From positions 14,674,148-14,738,147 of the forward strand of contig JAMXBB010000003.1 of NCBI GenBank assembly GCA_024138015.1: DNA of 64,000 nucleotides, given 5' to 3'. This document shows, one piece after another, positions 47,010-60,700 of this stretch. Source of the stretch: Lumnitzera littorea. Its lineage: Eukaryota; Streptophyta; Magnoliopsida; Myrtales; Combretaceae. How positions within the stretch are numbered: position 1 is the stretch's first letter; each line of letters opens with the position of its first letter. The notes beneath the pieces were generated by a model, which did no database searches, had not been told where the DNA came from, and saw only the letters and a list, made by a program, of their open reading frames with translations. A program made the position numbers and the translations under genes.

Positions 47010-49781
47010 ATGGCATCCAATGTTCGATTAAGAAGTCAAAGGAAACCATTTGTTGGGGATATAGGCTACAACTTGGAGCTGGGGAAAAATTCACAGATGC
47101 CATGCCACCAAAATAAGATGAAGGGGATTGCACATACATTGAGAGCTTCTGCAAGTATAAAATATCCGGACAAATTAAGGACAGAAGATCATCAGCCTTT
47201 GCCACATCGCAGTTGGCATCATCCAGAAAAAAAGGATGTGCAGGAGGGAAGGCAGAAACTGCAGAACGAGAGAAATACTAAAAATGAGGAGCTTGTAAGG
47301 TATATGAAAAATTTGCCAAAATATCTCCAGCGAGTGGAAGCAGGAGAAAATCTTCAGGGAAAAGCTTTGAGTGTTGGAGTTTTAGATTGGAACCGATTGG
47401 AGAAGTTCACTCGTAGAGTTGAACTTCCTAAGAAGCAGTGTGACCGACAACCATGTTTTGGTCCTGGTCCTAATTCTGGTAATTTTGATGGGCGGCTCTC
47501 TGCTTGTGCTAAACCGGCTATCACAAAGTCTACACATTCTTTACATCTTGATGGTCAAGAAAAGGTGCCCCAGCCCTCCAAATCCTCCAGCAGAATCTCT
47601 TCTGGAGCCACACTTGAAAGATATAAAGAAAGATGTTCCTCTCAAAATCTCATGCCCGATAGACCTACTTTGCAATCAAACATAGAAACTTTTGGAGTTG
47701 GTCTCAATCCCAAGGAGCAGCATATGTGTTGTTTTGATGATGAAGCAAAGAAAGTAGAATTATTTCCTGAGCAAGGTATCGAGAGACATGATCTGAAACA
47801 AAAAAGCATCGCAAGTAGGGGGCATTCATTGTTGAAGCTGAGGAAATACAGGGACATGATAAGTTTCAAGGGAAAAATTACTATGAAGGGTGAGAACTCC
47901 CAAAAAATTGATGAAAAGTTGCATGAATCAAACTCTAAGAGTGGGCAACAGAGTTCAAGAAAACAAGGAAACATTGTTCTTCTTTCACCTAAAACTAGAA
48001 ACAGTTCAATTGGAAGTGTCCGAGAGGTGTTCCAGCAAAAGGAGAGCACCAAAGGCTCACCGGATTCTTCTTCTTCTGACTGTATTCTAGGAGGAATATG
48101 CTCATACTCATCTTTGCGGCCATGGGATACCATTAGAAATTATTCAAAGCTTTCAAGTTGTGCATTTCCACAAGAATTAGCAGACATTAATCCAGAAGGT
48201 GAAATTTCTGGAAGGAAGGAGGCAGAGGAAGGCTTCACTACTTCATGCTTAGGTGAGAACCTCCAAATGTTTGATCCGGAGACCAAGGAACATGTGGCTG
48301 GGAAAGGAAGACATCCATCACCCACCCATCGGTTAAGCTTCAGTTTAGGCCGGATGGCCAGAAGTCTTAGTTCAAAAGAGAGGCCAGGTCCACACTCAAG
48401 ATCAGCAAGCATGACTATCGCATCCTTGGCTACTGAAGATCTTCCTCACTCTGAAACTTCAAATGGTACAAAACCAGTTATTCCTGGCAGGGCTAAATTG
48501 AGCCCTTTAAGAAGGTTATTAGAACCAGTGCTGAAATCTAAGACAACAATTGCGCACCACTCAGCTAGAAATGATCAACAAGCAGGGCAAGACATGAATT
48601 CCTTGATCAACAACCCGCTATACATCTCCAAGCCACTTCAGTCTGAGGGAAACAAAACCTCAATGGTTCAAGCACTTTGTCAATTAACTATTAAGAATGG
48701 AGCTCCGATGTTTAAATTTGTTGTCAACAGCACTAACAATATTCTTGCAGCCACAATGAAAAACTCATTGTCAACTACAAAGAGTGATTCCTGCAGTAAT
48801 TTCACCTTTTATTCAGTTAATGAACCTAAGAAGAAGAAGAACGGTAACTGGATTGGTCAAGGAAGCAAATCAAAGTGTGCTGAGTTTGTCTACAGTGGTG
48901 TTGGTCAAATGAATGTGTCTAAATCTGTCCTGGAAAATACAGATGACCCCATGATTGTCACGGAGTATGTATTGTTAGGTGATCTAAGAAAGCCAGATGA
49001 AGAACTATCCAAGTTTGTGCCAAAGACAGAGCTTGCTGCCCTTGTTTTTAAGATCCCAAGTGACAGATATATTCATAATAAGCCACAAGCAAATTACCAT
49101 GATAGTTTGACAGATTATGGCTCTCAAATATGTTCGCTACAGGATTACTGCTTTTGCGATTTGGTGAAGGACAACAGAAGTTTTGTTAGGGTCATACTTC
49201 CTGGTGCTGTTCATAGTTTACCTGATAGTGGAGAACCATCCCCACTCATTCAGAGATGGAAAACTGGCGGATCATGTGACTGTGGAGGTTGGGATGTTGG
49301 TTGCAAACTTAGGGTACTCTCCAGTCGAGCCAACTGCTGCCACAAAATGTCAGAAGATCGCTTGAACTCTAATCAACTGAAACTTTTTCCAGAGGTACGC
49401 ATTGTAAATTGTAGGTAAACTAAGGTTTTTCTTCTGCTTCTTGTGTGGTATACCTGCTAAGCTATGCCTTTTGTTTTTCCTCAGGGAGAATCCCAACATA
49501 ATGATCCTATATACAGCTTGGGACCTTTTAGTAAGGGAGTATATGCAGTTGAGTTCGATTCTTCAATCTCAGCGTTGCAAGCTTTCTTCATTTCCGTGGC
49601 TATTATCAACTATCAGATACCTTCTGAGCCCTTCTCCAAAGCAAGTCGTCCATCGGAGCAAAAATGTTTCCTGGAGAAAACTCTCAATCATGATGGAATG
49701 CATCCTTCCACGGTGCTCAAGGCGGAAGATCCGGCAAAGTACGTCCCACTTCGACCATTTTCACCACTTGGGAGGGTCTAA
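47010..49781 (+). CDS. DUF3527 domain protein (893 aa, two coding exons)
   Basis: This is a plant-specific protein of unknown function. Exon 1 (47010-49394) encodes 795 residues and ends in a phase-0 donor GAG|GTACGC; exon 2 (49485-49781) adds 98 residues. The N-terminal half is Ser/Lys-rich and probably disordered, with conserved patches such as ELVRYMKNLPKYLQR and GVLDWNRLEKF. The DUF3527 region fills the C-terminal part. It includes SLGRMARSL (about 447-455), ALCQLTIKNGAPMFKFV, and the family's hallmark GEPSPLIQRWKTGGSCDCGG with WDVGCK (about 740-766). In exon 2 it has YSLGPFSKGVYAVEFDSS and the terminal YVPLRPFSPLGRV typical of the family. The Cys-Asp-Cys-Gly-Gly cluster suggests structural or metal-binding cysteines, but no biochemical role is known. 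The ATG at 47010 is the first in frame, preceded by an upstream five-codon frame (46948-46965). Confidence 0.92.
49395..49484 (+). other. Intron between the coding exons of the DUF3527 gene
   Basis: The 90-bp intron runs from GTACGCATTG to TTTTTCCTCAG. Splicing joins ...LFPE to GESQHND without a split codon. Failure to splice would add seven residues (VRIVNCR) and stop, losing the conserved C-terminus. Confidence 0.9.
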
Positions 49782-50960
49782 CTTCAGGCTATGGACTGTG
49801 TATATGGATTCACCTTTTGAAGATTTCAGAGAAATAGAGTTATGGGCTCACTCCTTGAAATATTTGGCCTATTAGTTTTTAGGCCCGTTTTGGTAGCACG
49901 ACTTTGGTGTCAGAAAATGTCAATCCTAGTATTGTTATCTTTCATAGTTCTAGTTACACTTTTAGAACTTGTAAAGTATATAGAAAATAATGCCAATCTA
50001 ATACCAATCTCAACTTTCCTAATTACATCGATGAAATCCTACATGTTAGGCTGAAGGTACAGATGCAAAAATAAGGTTCTGATAGTTGGTTTTTGGCAGT
50101 ATGAGCATGCATAGGCACATAACTCCGTTAGAGCTGGACATTATCTTGGAATAGCAGTATTTATGCTATTCAATGTTATAAAAACCACAATTTCTATATT
50201 AATTTTTTTTGTTATAGACGATGATGTTAAATTGGATTTCCTTCTCGTATGGTAACATTACACACCATATCATTAAACTTGAATTCTTATCACAGGACTA
50301 AGGCCCCTTGAAAGATAGAAGGGCCCTTAAACAAAGGGCTGATCCTCTGCAATGAGCACGTTCCTTTTTTTTTTTTTTTATTGGGCCTTCAATGAACACG
50401 TTCCTTGTATAGTTTCTATTACCCACGAAATCAAGGTTGTCTTGTCTCTTTCCAACTGCAGTGAGAATTTATTTAAAAAAAAAAAAAATCAGTTTCTTAA
50501 TTTAATATGGACTCCTGGAGTCCCTTAGCAATTAAACAAAAAAAAAAAAAAGAAAGAGAAAAATTCTTACAAAAATTGCGAGATTCTCAATAGTGTATTT
50601 TTTATTAACTCACGCCAACATATAACATGTACAAACCCAAATTTTCGGCCAATATTCCATATAACCATCAGCTTTTAGGGGGGAAGGTACGAACACAGGA
50701 TATATCCACAGAAAGCTTTTTCATCATCATAACCTTTTTCCGTGTAACCTGAATTGTGTCTTCATGAGCTGTCTTGTCCTTGATCACTTGCGGGAAGAAT
50801 TTGAAATTATTTATTTGGCTGCGACTTGCTGTCCTGTTTCACCTTCAACCCATCCATCCAAAAGCCACTTTCTTCAGTCTTTGCGTCTCAGAACTGATCT
50901 TCCGACTGTTGGAAATTTTGGAAATTAAACAAGAACCTAAGATCTTTTTTCTTTAAAAAC
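49782..50960. other. 3' flank of the DUF3527 gene and intergenic DNA
   Basis: The 3' UTR should lie in the first few hundred bases, but no canonical polyadenylation hexamer stands out. Between 50640 and 50960 the sequence is less AT-rich, with possible exon-like pieces on the minus strand; no product could be recognised. A-runs lie near 50474 and 50540. Confidence 0.35.
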
Positions 50961-50963
50961 TGT

Positions 50964-51300
50964 TGTGTGTCTGCGCTAATAGGTTATCCAGAATGGGTTT
51001 CTGCTTTGAAGACATAGCTAGGTTATCCTCAAACACGCCCTTGCTCGAGTTCCCTGTTGCATCAACAGTTTTCCCTAATTGTGTGATCACTTACGTCAAA
51101 GCATCGTGTAAACCTCCAATATTTGACCTCCTTCAAACACCTTTTCTTACTGGCCCAATGATTATTAGAGGACTTCATCCCTCTAGGGACGCATAATTTT
51201 TTTGTGGCGATTCGCTCACGAGGCGTTCACCGCCTTAAAAAAAAAAAAATCATTAAAACTAATACACTATATAAATTAATAAATAATAAATAAATATTAA
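50964..51300. repeat. 337-bp block, first copy of an apparently perfect tandem pair
   Basis: From TGTGTGTCTGCGC to AATAAATATTAA the sequence is repeated, identical as read, at 51315-51651 (offset 351). Even the run of 13 A bases keeps its length. Identity over a homopolymer and an N in the 14-bp spacer point to an assembly duplication. The block ends with a GC-richer GGCGATTCGCTCACGAGG segment and an A-run. Confidence 0.9.
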
Positions 51301-51314
51301 GGGTTCCCTGTTGN

Positions 51315-51651
51315 TGTGTGTCTGCGCTAATAGGTTATCCAGAATGGGTTTCTGCTTTGAAGACATAGCTAGGTTATCCTCAAACACGCCCTTGCTCGAG
51401 TTCCCTGTTGCATCAACAGTTTTCCCTAATTGTGTGATCACTTACGTCAAAGCATCGTGTAAACCTCCAATATTTGACCTCCTTCAAACACCTTTTCTTA
51501 CTGGCCCAATGATTATTAGAGGACTTCATCCCTCTAGGGACGCATAATTTTTTTGTGGCGATTCGCTCACGAGGCGTTCACCGCCTTAAAAAAAAAAAAA
51601 TCATTAAAACTAATACACTATATAAATTAATAAATAATAAATAAATATTAA
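51315..51651. repeat. 337-bp block, second copy
   Basis: It is identical as read to 50964-51300. The spacer 51301-51314 ends in N and repeats part of an internal string (GTTCCCTGTTG), as expected of a badly joined contig end. Confidence 0.9.
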
Positions 51652-51750
51652 AAATAGTATTTAATTTTTAAAAATTTATTATTTATATTTTTATATATTA
51701 AAATTTTATCAATATTTATATAGTATTAATCGATTTATATAAAGTATTAG
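51610..51750. mobile_element. Short AT-rich foldback MITE
   Basis: The left end CTAATACACTATATAAAT is inverted at the right end (CTAATACTTTATATAAAT on the other strand). It is about 141 bp long. The first 40 bp also occur at the end of the first 337-bp copy. The superfamily is not assigned. Confidence 0.5.
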
Positions 51751-54040
51751 ATAGAATGAAGTTTTTATTTATCACTTGTATCACATTATATTAACTCAAC
51801 AACCATGTGAGCACCTCGTTTGGAGGTCCTTAAAATGCTTCCAAAGTTTCAAAAAGGCTTTCATTTCCATGACATAAATTTATGATATTATTACAAAGCT
51901 TGATTGTTTTGCTCGGTAGAAAATATTTTGCAACTAGAATTTAGAAAGGTGATGCTAATTAACTAATAAAAATGAGTTGAGTCAAAATAATATAATATTA
52001 AACTTGAGTTAAAATTAAACTCAAAATTTCAAAACTTTAAGTTTAGTTCGAACTTGATGGCATTTAGAGGTTTTAGCTAAATGTTAACTTGATTGCCTCA
52101 ACAAACACTAAGTTAAGTGGATTAAACTCAAAATTACAATTTTCTCTTCATTAGAAGTATTTGTCTCAGTGAACAATTAAGGGGAAAATTGAATTAATTG
52201 TTATAGAAGTTTTTAAAACTTCACTTCATTTTTTGGTTCGGGGGGAAAAAAAAAAAAAGAAAACAACTTTAAACCACTTTTTATTATCTAAGATGAGCCA
52301 CAAAACACTAAACTTGTTTCTAATTTCAATAGATCAAAGTCTACAGCTTCAAATCAAGGATTTGTATGTGAAAGCTTGAGTAAAGATTACTACGATCTAT
52401 TTATTTTTAAGTTCTTTTTATTTTTTTAGTTCCTCGTTTGATACGAAGCAACTTTGTATAATGTTATCTTAAGTGTTCAAAACGTGCTTACGATTGATAC
52501 GGATGAGTATATGTGCGAAAAACTCAAACAATACAGATGAAATATCCATTATATATAAATGCAATAAAGTAAAAAGATAAAAGTTTGAGAAAATCAAACA
52601 AAATATACATAAAAGTTTTTCCTTAGAAGTGAATCCTCTCTTTCATTACTAAGTATAAGGGAATCAGTTTGTTTTTTCACGGTATCTACATTGAGGTATA
52701 CGATTCCTGTGCTCCTATCATGTCTCACAATTAGTACCTTAAGTTTTATATAAGATTACAAAAGCTTTCTCACACTTCTCTCGTACAATATTACATTAAA
52801 TTTAAAGAGTATTATGATGACTCTATTTGAGTTTTATAATGGATTCCCTTATTTTTTAGCTCAAATCTCCCAATAACAATTATTTTGAAACTTTAGCACT
52901 TTTTTTTTCCCTTAAATCAGATCAATCGATTCTTGTTGTTCTTGTAATCTTTTTTTTTTTTTTTCCTTTCTTGTGTTGTTTCTTCATTGATCATTGAGTT
53001 TTTATATACCCTTCAACCTTCAACGTTCAAATAGTGAATCTTGGAAACAGTTATTGAAGCAAAATATCTTCTTTCACTCCATAAAAGATACTTTTGTCTA
53101 TCACAGGGATTCTTCCAAAAACACTGTTACGACTTCCTTCGTTTACTTTGTATAATTTGATCGTCTTGATTCATTGAGTTGTCTCCTGACTATTAAGAAA
53201 ACAATGGATTCCCTTTTTATTAAACTGAGTATATATTATACCCAGGTATATTCAATCCTTAGTGCTAACACTTCACCGGTAAATTTCCTTTATTGTCTTA
53301 TCTTCGGATCAGTTTCTAATGTTTTTCTAGCTTATGAACCGTTGTCTCCTTCTAAAGCTTCCTCAAATTTCTAAAAATATCTTCGGTTTCCTTTAGCTTC
53401 TGTCTTCAATTTTCTTCTGATTTATTTATTTATTTTTTGCTTATATAAACATCTTTTGGTTCTGAACCCAATTAATTCTTCTGAAATGATTTATTTTTTA
53501 TTTTGTAAAGCTTTTTTCTTTTCTTCTTTCATCATGTCTTATTCCGATCAGATTTGCTTCTTAAAGTCTTCCAGGCCTCTGTCTTGCTCTAAATTTTGTC
53601 TATATCTCAACTCCCTTTGAAATTCTACTTTAGCTTCCGAATTGATTTTTTTCTTTCTGTTTCATGGAAGCCTGTCAAGCTTTTCCTAATAATTGTTTCT
53701 TAGCTTCTAAATTCTACATACTTAGTACATATATTAGTAAAACTAATATATATGCATGATAAAGGAACCATGAAACTCGTTTAACTATGAAATTTTAGAT
53801 GCATAGCAGTAAAACTAATCAATGTGGGTTCTCGACAAATTCAATTAAGTGATAGGTTAACTAGGATATTTAAAACGGGATAGCCAAACTTAGCGATCCA
53901 GAAGGCATGGTGCCAGAAGAGCTTAGATGTTTAAATGGATTAATAAACTGAGTTAGATAGTTTGAAGGACGGGTATAGTACTAGATAATAATATTGGAAT
54001 ATGAAAACAAACTCTAGGGGCTTTAACTAGACCAAAGATT
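51751..54040. other. Gene-free stretch
   Basis: T-rich and A-rich non-coding DNA. A slightly protein-like frame at 53174-53374 (from an ATG near 53204) has no family match that I can recognise. The DNA from 52850 to 53700 is strongly T-rich on the plus strand, similar to plant introns or UTRs, but no flanking exons are visible. Confidence 0.4.
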
Positions 54041-54041
54041 A

Positions 54042-54780
54042 AGGATACCATTGGGTGGGTATTAGATACCAACCCTCATCCTGACAATGACCTTATAGGG
54101 TTTATTAAGTTTTATCGAGAGTTTTGAGCATTATCTTCAAATTTTATAAGATTTTTGGTTAAGTTTTAGGATTAAAATAAAATTTGATGGGAAACTCAAA
54201 TCTTGTGAAAATAATAATATCTAAATAAATAATTAGTAGCTACTATATGATAAGTAAAATATTATAAGACAATAATTTTTTTTAAAAAACCCTAGCCCTT
54301 CAAAAAGTCATTATCTTTTTATCTCTCTCATCTCTCACACTCATTCATCGCTCACTCTCACCTCAGTGTTTGTTCTTGCTCCCTCTTATCATGACTCTTC
54401 TTAAGTGATTCTCATCTCAAATCCTAGAGTCACAATCACCTACTCTACCCTCTAACCCTTACAATTTCACCATCGTCCACACCAACTCTATTTTTCCTCT
54501 TCATCTAGGTCAAATTTGGAAAAAGAGTAAGTTTTGTTTGCAATTCTAGTGGCTCTATTTTATTAGATTGTATAAGTTTTATGTATTAAGTTGAATAAAG
54601 GTGTTGTGAAAGCTCAAGTGACTCTGTGAAACTATAATAAGATTAAGTAATGTTAAGTTACTATTTTAATAGTATCCTATAAGGGCGGGTTTTAAGTATA
54701 GGATAAAAACCTCATAGGTTTTTAGAAAACCTTACCATATATCACAATTTGGGTTTCTCCCGTCCCAATCCTATCAATGT
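54042..54780. mobile_element. Possible degenerate hAT-like element
   Basis: The left side (AAGGATACCATTGGGTGGGT near 54042) and the right side on the other strand (CATTGATAGGATTGGGACGGG near 54779-54759) share GGAT-TTGGG-CGGG-type ends, as in plant MITEs that start TAGGGATG-CAATGGG. The interior resembles the 18445-18697 element in texture. No target duplication was found. Confidence 0.3.
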
Positions 54781-57700
54781 AGTAACCCCAAGAAAGATAT
54801 GCATCATATAGGAAATTGAATCTAGTACTGAACAAAAATCAATGTAGCCAATCAACCAAAACTATGATTGGCCAATTGCTAATAAACTTAATTTTATATT
54901 GAAAAGCTCGAAGATGGGCTATTAATGAGACTTAGGCATCAAATTGGGGGCTTCTACATATGAAAGCATTAAACTAAACCGTTAATAGCTAAATATAGAT
55001 AGAGAAATCAACATGAGAGTACCCTTAAGCACAGCTATATACTTAGGTATAATCATAACCATTTGGTTTATCAATTATAATTATAAAATTAATTTATTGT
55101 AAATAATATAATTATGTTTTATATCCTTTCAAATGAACAAAATAATAACTATTTAATCCATATTACAACTTTATTTTTTTCAATAAACATATTTAAAAAG
55201 TGAATTCAAAACTAATCTATTTTATTAATGGATTAATATTGATATTGTTAGTTTATATATGTCTTAGTTTATTATAACTATATTTAATTTTTGGATGAAA
55301 CTATTTAGTCGTAACTTTATTCCAGTTAGTCAAATTACCGTGACGTTACCATTGATCTTATCCACCTACCTCAACTGTGCCACAACGTAAAGTCAACCCT
55401 CGAATTATTACATGTGAAAACAAAGGACAGGAAAATCTAATGCAAAAATTCCGTCAACAAGAACAAACCAAGCCAAGAAACTGTATAAAGAATCGTCCTA
55501 CCCGTTCGATTCAAGCTTCCCTCGAATTAAATTTTTGTCTGATGTTGAAAAGACCGGAAAGGAAAAAAGACGGAAGAAACTAATAAATGCTTTATGTGAA
55601 TGTGGTCCATCGATTACGACGGGGCAGACATAAATACATAATATCCATTTCTTGTACCATTTGAGTTTTCCATTGTCCCATGCCCCCAGAGAACGACGGC
55701 ACTGTCCCTCGCTTCCAATTCCTGCTCCTGGTGGTAAGGCATGGAAGTCGTTTGTGTTTTGGTTTAGCATTCCCTTTTATTTAGGTTGCCTTAATTTCTA
55801 TCCATTTACTCTTTTTAGATACTATAAAAAAAAAATTTAAAAGATATTTAAGAAATCTCGACGATCTCAATTATTAACTTAAAAGTTGATGGAAACTGAA
55901 ATAAAAAAAAAATTGTAAGGATTCAATTCCATTTATATTCATCTATCATTTTCTCCAATCTTGATTAGCACCATAAGGACCTTAGTAGTTTCATTTTATT
56001 TTATACCCATTGTAAGTTCACACCTTTTGAATGAAATTAATTTTATGGAAAAGGAAAGAAATGATGAAGCAAGTGGAAAGGTTTTTATTTATTAATACAT
56101 TCACAAGTTTGTGTGTATATATATTTATATATAGGTTGTAAATATATTTTTTTTTCTCTTTTTGATAATCATAATAGGAGATAGGAGACTTAAACCTAAT
56201 TAATCCCATTTGAATAGCAGACTATATCTATAATATTAAAGCCAAAGTCTTTTCTTTATTTTCCAATTTTCCCATATAATATATTAATAATATTTCATGT
56301 AATTTACCATTTTATTATTTTACATTAAGTCTTTAATATCATTTCATTAGGGTTAAAAATATCATCCACCTTTACACTTAACATAACCAATTCCATTCCA
56401 TGTATAACATTGGTTATATTTGTTATCATCATATAACTTAAGGTGTATTCTATTGTCATTATTTATTACTATATTTATGGTATCATTATTGTTATCAATT
56501 ATAATAATTATATCAATTTGTATTAGATTTAGTATTATAAATAGATAGACATGTCGAGAATCATCTATTAATTGAAAATGACACATATTTCAATACACCA
56601 TTACTCACCTCTTTTGATTACAAGCAATGCTTACATGTATTCCTTTTGAAAACCATGTTCTAGATATCTTTTAGAGCTCAAATTGTAGAGAAAATTTAAA
56701 CAAAAGAAACCTAAATACCAAATTCATGATCTAAATAAGATTAAATCTTTATCCACTTTTTATTTATAGAGGGATGAGAAAGGAACTTCAAGTATATTGG
56801 AAGTTTTTACAAGTAATATATAATATTCCTTAAATTGTGAGAATGATGTTCTTACTATAAACTTTTTTATTTTCTAATATTTTTATGATTAATATCAATT
56901 ATTTTCTCTTTAATTCCTTTTTGTTAACCATTAATTACATTTTTTGTATAAGTTTCATTCTTTGCATTTTTGCAGATATTTCAAAAAACTATATATTATG
57001 AAGGTGAGAAAGAAGAAATGGATTAAATAGTGAAAATCAAAGAGAAAATGATATAAATTATTGATGAAGGAGTTTGGTTTATAAATGTAATTGTATTTTT
57101 TTATTTTAGTGGTTTCCCTCCACCTACCCACCCACACACATTATTTGAGTGGTTTGCACCAAACAGAATCTCCTATTCATAGAAGTTACTAATGTAATAC
57201 TCTAATTTTATATGAATTATATACTGTAAAGCTAATTTTAAGTTAAACTCATCATATTTACTTTATCCATTAAAGTCAATTATTATTATAAAAATCTAAT
57301 CATTATTCATTAATATTTACCATTTTAATTTTAAGTTTGGTCTCTCTCTCTCTCTTTACTTTCAAGAACATGATATGTTTTCTATCATCATTGCAAAGTT
57401 TATTCTATATTGTTTCAATCATATTACAAGATTGAAAAACTTAATTTTTTTTGTTGGATTTGAATCGTTTTTGCTTTAATATACTAAGATGACTTTTTTT
57501 TTTTTTAGGATATCAAATTTGCTCATCCCATCTAAATATCATAATCACCTAATATTTGTTATAGAAATAATGAAAGCATTAAACAAAACCCCTTTACATC
57601 CTATGAGTTGATTTATAAAATATTAATTATCAACAAGTTTGTGTTTAATATTTTTGTCATTCTTCATAACAAATATTATGAAATAGTTCTTTTTTTTTTT

Positions 57701-60700
57701 TTTTACACACGTATCGCAGATGTATAATTTGTTAGTGTATATATATTTATATTATTAAAACCCTCAAAAATTTTGTGTCTTACATATATTACTCTCTCCC
57801 TCATGGAGATGGTCAACCATTTACTTATATCTTGCATCAATAATACTAAAGCTACAATTAAAAATGTGGAAGGAAAATTACATATAATTTTTATATTTGT
57901 ATTTTTATATACACACTGCGAATGCAACATCCATTGACACACACACACATACACACATATTGCGAAGGCTATAGGATCTAAATATTGTATGAACAAAATG
58001 ACCCTTTTATACGTCTACAATAGTGTAGTAAGGATCACTTTACAAAAACATTTTGCCCAATTTGCAGTGGTTCGAGCTAAATTCACAACCATATTATATT
58101 TTATTTTTTTCAATTAACTTGACCATTAAATACTAATTACCATTAATAGTCTCCTTATAACATAATAAAATCTTTCTAGTCATGAAGTAGCTAAATTGGA
58201 CAAACTAAAATTATTATCATAATTAAAGACTCCTTAAGGAATAAATTGGGACTTTCATTTAAAGCAATGTTAACGTAGGACAAGTATACCATGCCAAATA
58301 CTGATTAAGTTATTTATGTGTTAAACCGGTAACTAAGTTTAGTATATTTGTGTCAAATTCAAATGAGTTTTATATGCTTTAAGTGCATCGTTTAATTTTA
58401 CGCTTGTGTTCCTACACTAACTAAATCGGGGAGATAAATGTCTAAGCTGAAGATGATTTAGGTTGTGTCAGAGCAAAATCAACCAATAACAAAGAGAGTA
58501 AAGGAGACGGTAGTTAATAGCTTAGTAGCAAACATTTATCCCCTTCTTGTCTTGAGGCATTGGCCCAATCAGCACTAAGATTTGTATTACGACTAGCTAA
58601 ACTAAAAGAATAAGAGACAAAACCGAAACTCAACAGCAAAATATCAAAAACAATTGAATGTATTTCCCAACAAGAAGTCTCTCCATGAGTTAATCATATG
58701 ATTTACGGCACAATCATAAAAGAGTAATAGGTAATAGCAAGCATACATTTGTGTTATGTGTGCCAAAATAAATGGCTAAACATGTGAAATATTACCTGTC
58801 AAGCATTTACATAGTTTAATCATGTAAGGTAGAAGAATTGGAAAAATAAAGGGAAATAGAGGAAGTTGCACATAAGACACTCAAACTAGAGAAATTATTG
58901 AAATCTTGTCATTTCTAAAATAGTTAGTACAATAAAGGTAATTATGATTTACTCTACATAGCCATCTTGCCATAAACCTAAAAGTATAATTAAGATGACA
59001 ATAAAAGAAAGATTAACCATCCCTAGCCCCATTCTAATCTTCCTACAAATAATTAAGAAGGAAAAGTTTAACTATTTTATCCTTAATGAGATAAAAGAAA
59101 ACTAAAAATTTAAAATTTTAGTATAAAACAACTATGTACAATGGGAAGTTCATGCTCATACTCATGTAGATGTTTGTCTAGGTTGTAGTGAAGTACGAAT
59201 AGAGACTTCCCATCTTTACGTGCTAAGTATTGTTCCTCTTATAAGATCCATGTACCTAAAATTTTTCATCACATCCATGCTCTTAGCACCTTCCATTTAG
59301 ATTTGATTGTCCCTTCATGCACTTAGTGGATCAACTCCATAGGCTATTAACTACTCATTGAACAAAACCAATCTCCTTTAGTTACAATAATTTAAAGCAT
59401 TTAACTTTCTTTAAATTTATTGGGAACATTGTAAATATGAAAAGAGAGTAGCCTTTTTTTTCAAATGCCTTGTATAGAAACTAATCAAAATTAGATGAAT
59501 ACTTATGTTTAAATGGTATTTGAAAACCCCCATTACAAAATAGTGTCATTACCTTACAGCCAAAGTCTCACTCAACATCATCACCAAAAAACAGAATACT
59601 AAATCAATGGCAAAATGCCTGGAACTTTAACCATCTTGAGTCTTCCAAACTTATTACATCAAAGACCCTTCCAATCTCATCCCTTCATTCATTAGGTTCC
59701 CACCACCTAACCAGTCTCCATCACCATCCCTTTACTCAATCTCTTACCATACTCTTATCGTACTTCCATCGAGCGCCACATTAAGAGTAGTGAAGAAAAG
59801 ATAAATGCTTCAAATGATAAATAGAGAATATGAATAGTAAAAGAGAAAAACCATCTAAGTTGAAGCTGTTACCTTCTTAAGAATGCTAATGCATTCCTTC
59901 TTGCGTCAAGAATTATTGATGGAGAACTGTGAATTCATATAATATAATGAAATTAGTTAGACTAGATGAAACTAACTCTTAAAGATGGAAACAAATAGTA
60001 GAAAATAGTGTGGACGTGTAGTATAAGTATGTAAATATGGAAGAGAGAGAGAGATAATACAGAGAGAAGAAAGTGGAAGAAAATAGTTACTGAAAATTGG
60101 GAGAAAGAAATAAAGAAAAAACTATTCAAAAAGCATATTATATATTGAGTGGAGTCGAATAAAAGTATTTACTTTATAATAATAGATAGATAAAGCTACA
60201 AATGTAAAGAACTTAAATGGTTTGTATAAATTGTCAATGACTTGATTGAAATTCGATATTAATATTAACGATTAAGGCGATTCGTTTTCATTTAGATACT
60301 ATTTTTAAAGTTAAAGATTTAACTAACAGAAGAAGCAGTTTTCAAACTATTTGAAAATTTCACAATTTTATTCTCTAAATTATTACTCATACATAGATAT
60401 ATCTCCAAAACTCCTTGACAATATAGTTTTACCTTTAAATACTCATAAAATAATTCATTTACTTCCCTTCAAGGGATTGAAATTGCAATTTTCACATAAA
60501 GTTTTGAATAATTTAATCTTGGATTCAATTAATTTTATGAAAGAAAGGCAACCACTACAATTTTGTAATGTAAGGACCAAACGACATCTCATTTTGCCTA
60601 AGTAATGCTTATAGACGATAATAGTAGCTTTTTTTTTTTTTTTGTATTCTCATGGCTATAATATTTTAAAATAAATTCTATACTTTTTAGTCTCATAATA

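Noticed and set aside
47642..48133. 163-codon open frame on the minus strand inside the DUF3527 gene
   Set aside because: It is antisense to the well-supported coding exon and has no family features, so it is a shadow.
53174..53374. 66-codon frame
   Set aside because: It lies in T-rich DNA with no family match and no exon context.
55640..55760. Short strings reminiscent of a plant microRNA precursor (CCAATTCCTGCTCCTGG, GCATGGGACAATGG)
   Set aside because: The arms do not pair into a convincing hairpin and the sequences do not match a known microRNA that I can recall.
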